Below, one piece after another: positions 58,901-64,000 of a stretch of 64,000 nt of DNA. Below the pieces are notes generated by a model, which worked only from the letters and a program-made list of their open reading frames with translations, did no database searches and was not told where the DNA came from. A program made the translations under genes and the position numbers. Source of the stretch: Nageia nagi (lineage: Eukaryota > Pinophyta); NCBI GenBank assembly GCA_050084985.1, contig JBITNC010000001.1, forward strand, positions 83,328,001 to 83,392,000, read 5' to 3'. How positions within the stretch are numbered: the first letter of the stretch is position 1; each line of letters starts with the position of its first letter.

Positions 58901-60345
58901 AAAATAGTGAGTAATAAATTATTAAATCAGTTTGAAAGGTATACTCTTCAAAATATCCCACATACTCATAACAAGTATGAATATATAATGGTAAGTGTAA
59001 TTTCTATAGCAACAATTGAAATAAAGGATGAAGAGACTATCTTGAGGATCTATAAGCTTGGTACACCTTCCTACATTGAAGATACACATGAAATAGAAAT
59101 ATGTCTCATTGCTAAAGCAAATGATTTCCAAAATTGTTATGTATATATCTATAATTATTTGGAAGATCAAACAATTCTATATGATTATGATAGAAATGAA
59201 AAAATTAGATTAAAGAGAATTTTTATCAAGTATGTGATCATTAATGAGGTGTTGTATGGAAGATCTTTTGATCATGCTTTATTGAGATGTCTCACTTAGC
59301 ATGAAATAGCTACAACATTTGAACAAGCACATGATAGATTATGTGGAGGTCATTTCCATGCAAATTTATTGTATACTAAGCTTTTACACATTGGTTACTA
59401 TTAGTACACAATGGAGGAAGCTTGCAAGACTCATATGAAGACTTATTTGCAGTGTCAAAAATATGGTAATCTAGAAAAACAACTAATCAAGAGTTAAATT
59501 CCATAATCTCACCATGGCCATTTGCTACTTGGGGCATAGATTTGATTGGGATCATCAATCCTCACTCATGGGAAGGCTACAAATTTTTGATTACAACCAT
59601 AGAGTTCACTATAAAATGGGTTGAAGCCATTCCTATGAAATTAGTTACTCAAGATAAGATTATTGCATTTCTTAATGAAAATATTATTACAAGATTTGGG
59701 GTTCCATAAAAGTTGATTATGGAAAATAAAAAAAAAATAAAGGTAAACAAATGAAAGCTTTTTGCAATAAATTTCATATTATTCAATCATTTTCTTTAGT
59801 TTACTATCTTCAAGGTAATGGTCAAACAAAAACTACTAATTAGATAATGAAAAGAATATTACAAAAACTTGGGATAGATAAAAAAGAGATTGGCATGAGC
59901 AATTACCATATGCAATTTGGGCATATATAATAAGTATTAGAATAACCATTGGGGTAACACCATTCTTATTGGTCTATAGAGATGAACTTTTTGTACCATT
60001 GGAGTTAGAAATTCCATTCATAAGGATTTCATTGCAAGGTGATATTTTGGATGAGGAAGAAAGAAAAGCTAGGATGCAAAAATTAGTCATTGGGTGAGAA
60101 GAGAATTAGAGAAATTGAACATCAAAAGGTATATCATGTAAAATTATAAAGAGCATTTGGAGAGAAAATAAATGCAAAAGAGTTCAAAGTGGAAGATTTA
60201 GTAGTGAAGGAGAATATCAATCGAACTACTACAAATGATGATGTTAAAGGGAAATTTGAACCAAATTGGTTAGGTCCATTTTTTATAGTGGATGTAATAG
60301 GATTAGGAGCCTACAAATTACCATTCATGGATGGAAAACAAGAAT
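58901..60345 (+). pseudogene. Tat-C integrase
   Basis: Pre-integrase spacer QNIPHTHNKYEYIMVSVISI, IKDEETILRIYKLGTPSYIE; finger AHDRLCGGHFHANLLYTKLL then MKTYLQCQKYG; core with ITTIEFTIKWVEAIPMKLV in a shifted frame; C-terminal LELEIPFIRISLQGDILDEE and KFEPNWLGPFFIVDVIGLGA. Several frameshifts in the core. The C-terminus aligns closely with Tat-A. Confidence 0.88.
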
Positions 60346-61429
60346 AAAATACCTTCAATACCACCCACCTCAAATGATTCTTTGCATAAATATGATGGCT
60401 CCATACCTTGCAACATGATTAAAATCTTGATCAAGATACCTATATCATAGTTTCATTTTTTTAGTTTTGTATTTCATTGTACTATTTTCACATAGCTAAT
60501 AGTGTACAATACTATCTGTACACCATCAACTATGTGGATTCCTCAAAAAAATACAAAAATACTATTTACAATATAATGTCTATGGACCATGGACATAAAA
60601 TGCTAGGTCACTGATAGCCATTAATATGGCTAGTAAGAGTTCATTCACTTAAAAGATAAATCAATAATGTAGCTATAAGTAAGATTTATACATTGATTCA
60701 TCATAAATGGATAATGAAACATTCTATGTATCCACATGGTTTTTTCTTTGAACCATACAAAGAATAATATCTTTTGATTATACACATAAAATGTATGACC
60801 ATTGATAGCTATCAATATGGCTAGTGAGAGTTCACTCACTTAAAAGATAAATCAATGATGCAACCATAAATATATTGATAACATTGACTCATCATCAATG
60901 CATGATGCAACTCACTATGTATTTGAAATATTTTTGTGCAAGGTATATCTAACACCTTTTTGTAAGAATCTACATTGTGAGAAGAAAAGAAAATATTAAA
61001 GAACTCACACCATCAATGACATGTTCACTATTTCTATTCTATTAGTAGTGTCCATATCAATGGAATTTCAACATAGAAAAATTGACCTATTATGTATCAA
61101 GGTATGAGCATAAGTGCATATGTTTCTTGAGTAGCAAAAATGATGAAATGGCCATATCCATGGTTGAACAGTGCAAGGGAAAAAATAACATCATCTATTT
61201 CATAGATTGAACATGAAAGTATAAGACTACCTACTAGTAGAGATTCTTCCATGATACAAATATCACAAAGGAAAAATAGAAACCAAGGTAAAAGGGGGCA
61301 GCAAAGGATCCTCATCATCATCATCAAGTGGTAGTATAGAAAAGAGTTCAATGTTTTCAAAAAATTTCTTCTATACTTCTTCTTCGGATATGTAATTTCA
61401 TTACTTCAATCACACCTCCAAAGAGAAAA
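60346..61429 (+). other. Tat-C 3' untranslated region with tandem repeat and polypurine tract
   Basis: Contains two diverged units with a ccattgatagc-atcaatatgg, then ctagtgagagttcactcact core at 60631 and 60832 (period about 201), the counterpart of the Tat-A array. Ends with TCCAAAGAGAAAA beside the LTR. Open frames on the minus strand here are shadows of the repeat. Confidence 0.75.
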
Positions 61430-62074
61430 TGTAGATGCTTAAAAATAAATTATTATATATTAAATAATTTATTTTATAGCATCAAAAATATTTATTATAA
61501 AAAGGGTGTTAAAATATACCTAAAGCAATGTGATCAATGTAATGGACCATTGTATAATGTAAAGGGTGTCAAATATTAAGAAATACACTTCAAACAATGT
61601 AATGTGCAATGATACCAATAATAAAAAATATTAGGACCTTGTTATAAAGGAACATGAAAGGAAATGCAAAAGGGCATGAGGGGGAGTCATACAAGGATAT
61701 CAAAAATAACAAGAGAGATACCAAAACATGCAAGATTGCTCTATCCTACCAATAATGATATTTTGTAATACCACCTTTGCATAGATTTTTTGAACCCTTC
61801 ATCTTGTTTTTGTATACTTTTTATTACATTCATAGATCTACTTATCCCATGCAACTAACAATGTGCTATCTTAGGATGTTGGAGGTGTGTGTTTCTTATT
61901 CTACATTGTGGTGATTGATGAATGATTTTTGTTATTTCATATTCATATGATTGTGATAAAGGTACATTGACTATCATTATTCTTTTGATGCCATATTTCT
62001 CATATATACTTCAATTATATATTGTAGATAAATAGTGCATTGATTTGCAATTTATGCATTATTTGAGGCCTACA
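61430..62074 (+). repeat. Tat-C 3' LTR
   Basis: 645 bp, tgtagatgct..ggcctaca; direct repeat of 38896-39539. Confidence 0.93.
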
Positions 62075-62079
62075 ACTCT

Positions 62080-62900
62080 ATATTCTAATTTTGTAGAATA
62101 TAAAGTAGACATTGGTTATTTCTTATATTCCCATGAAATTGCAGCTATACTAATACTAAAAGCATAAGTACTTATTAATTTTCTATCCTCAAAGTCTCCA
62201 CCACAACTTGCATCCAAATAACCAACCAATTAAAAATATTGCAATGAATAATAATTCAAAACTAAATTTTTTATTCTAAAAATATACCTCAAAATTCTTT
62301 TTACTACATTGAGATGCTCTATATAAGGATTTTACATGTATCTAGATAAGTAATTCATAGTAAAAGTAATATCTAGCCTTGTTATTATAAGGTATAACAA
62401 GATGCTAATTAATTATCCATATGTAGTAGCATCAGTAGGAATAGATTTTTGAGTGATATTAAATTTGATGTCTTGAACCATAAGGATATTTTCTCAATTT
62501 GCACATAAATGTTTCTTTTTATTTGACTATGAATCCTTTTGACTAATGCATATACAATTCTATATCTAAATTTCCATTTAAGAATATAGACTTAATATCC
62601 AATTGGAATATCTTCCAATTTTGACTAGTAGCAAGAGCAATAATCAATCTAATAGTTGATATCTTAGATATTGGAGCAAAGATTTTGGTATAATCAATTC
62701 CATAATTTTGTTAAGTGCCTTAGCTACAAGTATAGATTTGTATTTCTCTATGATGCCATTTAAATTGTACTTAATTTTGAACACCCATTTATTACCAATA
62801 ATATTTATATTTGCTGGAGGAACTAATTCCCTAGTTTCATTCTTTAATAATATATAAATTTTAGATTTCATAGCTTCTACCTAGTGAGGATTCTAAGTTT
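62080..62900 (-). pseudogene. COP-A reverse transcriptase and start of RNase H, catalytic region deleted
   Basis: RT start: NETRELVPPANINIIGNKWV, FKIKYNLNGIIEKYKSILVA, then in another frame TSQNWKIFQLDIKSIFLNGN, and KETFMCKLRKYPYGS. Here the frame jumps at about 62480 to the RT-RNase H connection (SIPTDATTYG, then NYLSRYM, LNVVKRILRYIF) and RNase H (LVGYLDASCGGDFEDRKLIS, SISIAAISWEYKK). The intervening part with the copia Y-V-D-D box is missing. The frame then runs into the Tat-C insertion. Confidence 0.87.
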
Positions 62901-64000
62901 CTTCATTGAAGGAATGAGGCTCATATTCTGATTAGATTATAGCTAGTAAATATATATTAGCTATCATATTCCTTATAACTCTATGGTTGGTAATATCTAA
63001 TTGTAATGGAGAATATCTTAAAGTTTGTATAATCCATTTGGGCTTCTTTGGAACATGCTCAATAATAGCATTATCATTAAAATCATATAGAAAATATTGC
63101 TTATCAAATTTAATATCTCTTGCCACTTTTACTTATCTAGAGAATGGAAAATAAACTTTGTATTCTTTATGTGATTATCATAACCAACAAAAATACATTT
63201 CTTTGATCTATTATCAAATTTCTTTCTCTTTTCTAATACTACAAAGGATTATGCAACATAATCAAAGATTTTAAAATGAAAAATAGTTAGTTTCTTACTA
63301 TTCTAAGCTTTAAAAGGAGATTTTCTATCTACTACTTTAGTTGGACATCTATTGAGTATGTAGATTGTTGTGTTTACTACCTCTGCCCATAAGAATTTTG
63401 GAAGATCATCGAACATATACCTTGCTATATCCATGATGGATGTATTTTTCCTTTTAGCTACTCCATTCTACTAAGGAGTGTAAGAAATATAGAATTGATG
63501 TTTTATACTAGGATTATATTAAAATCTTGAAATTCATATCATAGGATTTTAATATTGTGATCAATTTTATTTTCAACAAAATATTTAAAATGCATAAACT
63601 ATTCAAAACAATTTGATTTGTTTTTGAGAAAATATATAAAATTCATTATGTTGTAATAATCTATAAAATTTAGTGCATATGAATATCATCAAAGATATTT
63701 TACTTAAAATGGAACCATTAAGTCACTATGCATAAGTTGTAGAATCTGATTTGTTCTTATTGCATTATCCTTATTAAATTTTGTCTACTCATCTTATCCA
63801 ACATAAAATTTTCACTCAGACCCATGTCAATTGACATTGAAGGCAAGCCATGCACATAATTTCTTTCATAATTTGTAAATATTTGTAATTGATGTGCCTA
63901 AACCTTTTCTACCATAAACTACTTTTGGAGAAAACATTCATAACAAGGAAATGTTTTGGAGGTGATTCAATCACAATATATAAATTATTCTTGACTTTTC
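62901..64000 (-). pseudogene. COP-A integrase and GAG-pre-integrase domain (runs off the edge)
   Basis: From the right edge leftward: GAG-pre-integrase region LYIVIESPPKHFLVMNVFSK, then FRHINYKYLQIMKE; integrase core LQLMHSDLMVPF (catalytic Asp of H-S-D kept), ALNFIDYYNIMNFIYFLKNK, the FYISYTP segment, then NGVAKRKNTSIMDIARYMFD, DLPKFLWAEVVNTTIYILNR, KFDNRSKKCIFVGYDNHIKN. The Glu position of N-G-V-A-E-R-K is Lys. The linker to RT follows. Stops are scattered and the frame is largely kept. Confidence 0.88.

Larger units (their letters stand above)
38896..62074 (+). mobile_element. Tat-C: Tat-lineage gypsy element, split by PMD-B
   Basis: Plus strand: 5' LTR (38896-39539), gag, protease, linker, then the PMD-B insertion, then RT, RNase H, archaeal-type RNase H, integrase, repeat-bearing 3' UTR, purine tract and 3' LTR (61430-62074). 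Without PMD-B it is about 8.5 kb. TSD tctct/actct has one mismatch, but COP-A's frame supports tctct as the original. Same family as Tat-A, and it keeps the parts Tat-A has lost. The RT active site is mutated and frames are broken. Confidence 0.92.
37343..64000 (-). mobile_element. COP-A: Ty1/copia element, split by Tat-C, runs off the right edge
   Basis: Minus strand. Left part (37343-38895): 3' LTR, 3' untranslated DNA, end of RNase H. Right part (62080-64000): start of RNase H, RT, integrase and the GAG-pre-integrase domain. The two halves join in one reading frame when Tat-C and one duplication copy are removed. Gag, protease and 5' LTR lie beyond the window. Domain order integrase before RT is diagnostic of copia. 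COP-A is the oldest layer of a four-level nest. Confidence 0.88.

Noticed and set aside
1-64000. tRNA, rRNA or organelle-derived genes
   Set aside because: No cloverleaf-like A/B boxes, rRNA signature or recognisable organelle gene was noticed on either strand.

Overview
This window is plant nuclear repeat DNA, most likely from a seed plant with a very large genome; a gymnosperm is possible but unproven. It is AT-rich. I see no intact host gene, no rRNA or tRNA gene and no CRISPR array. Almost everything recognisable is nested, decayed LTR retrotransposon: Ty3/gypsy of the Tat lineage and of the chromovirus lineage, plus one Ty1/copia element. The one trace of a host gene is a frameshifted pentatricopeptide-repeat (PPR) pseudogene at about 18.6-20.0 kb.

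Layout. Tat-B (minus strand, about 2.3-16.8 kb) carries gag, protease, RT, two RNase H regions, integrase and an unrecognised 3' ORF. Tat-A (2518-9497, TSD ctatc) sits inside that 3' ORF. Then come unassigned DNA, the PPR pseudogene and an unrecognised minus-strand Gln/Pro-rich ORF. Next is PMD-A (22657-30449, TSD ttgac): LTRs, a sense gag, no pol, and an antisense three-exon gene for a plant mobile domain (PMD) protein. A small gag-only element, GAG-A (30937-33435), and a plus-strand chromovirus fragment, CHR-A (35.5-37.3 kb), follow. From 37343 to the right edge is a four-level nest: copia COP-A is split by Tat-C (38896-62074), Tat-C by PMD-B (42492-57134, TSD cttat), and PMD-B by chromovirus CHR-B (44707-50715). 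Three of these nestings are confirmed because the host reading frame is restored when one insertion-site duplication is removed.

The most interesting system is the PMD-A/PMD-B pair. Their LTR bodies differ, but both have the order 5' LTR, primer site, gag with a CHHC zinc knuckle, no protease/RT/integrase, a convergent antisense PMD gene with two introns in matching positions, and 3' LTR. Antisense placement would protect the introns from removal during retrotransposition. PMD-B shares LTR termini and polypurine tract with the autonomous-type Tat-A and Tat-C and a similar primer site with Tat-A, so it was probably mobilised by Tat enzymes in trans. In PMD-A both frames are broken by stop codons rather than indels; the antisense stops are all TAG or TGA, the pattern expected from cytosine-methylation decay. 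No element here looks capable of producing a complete set of proteins.
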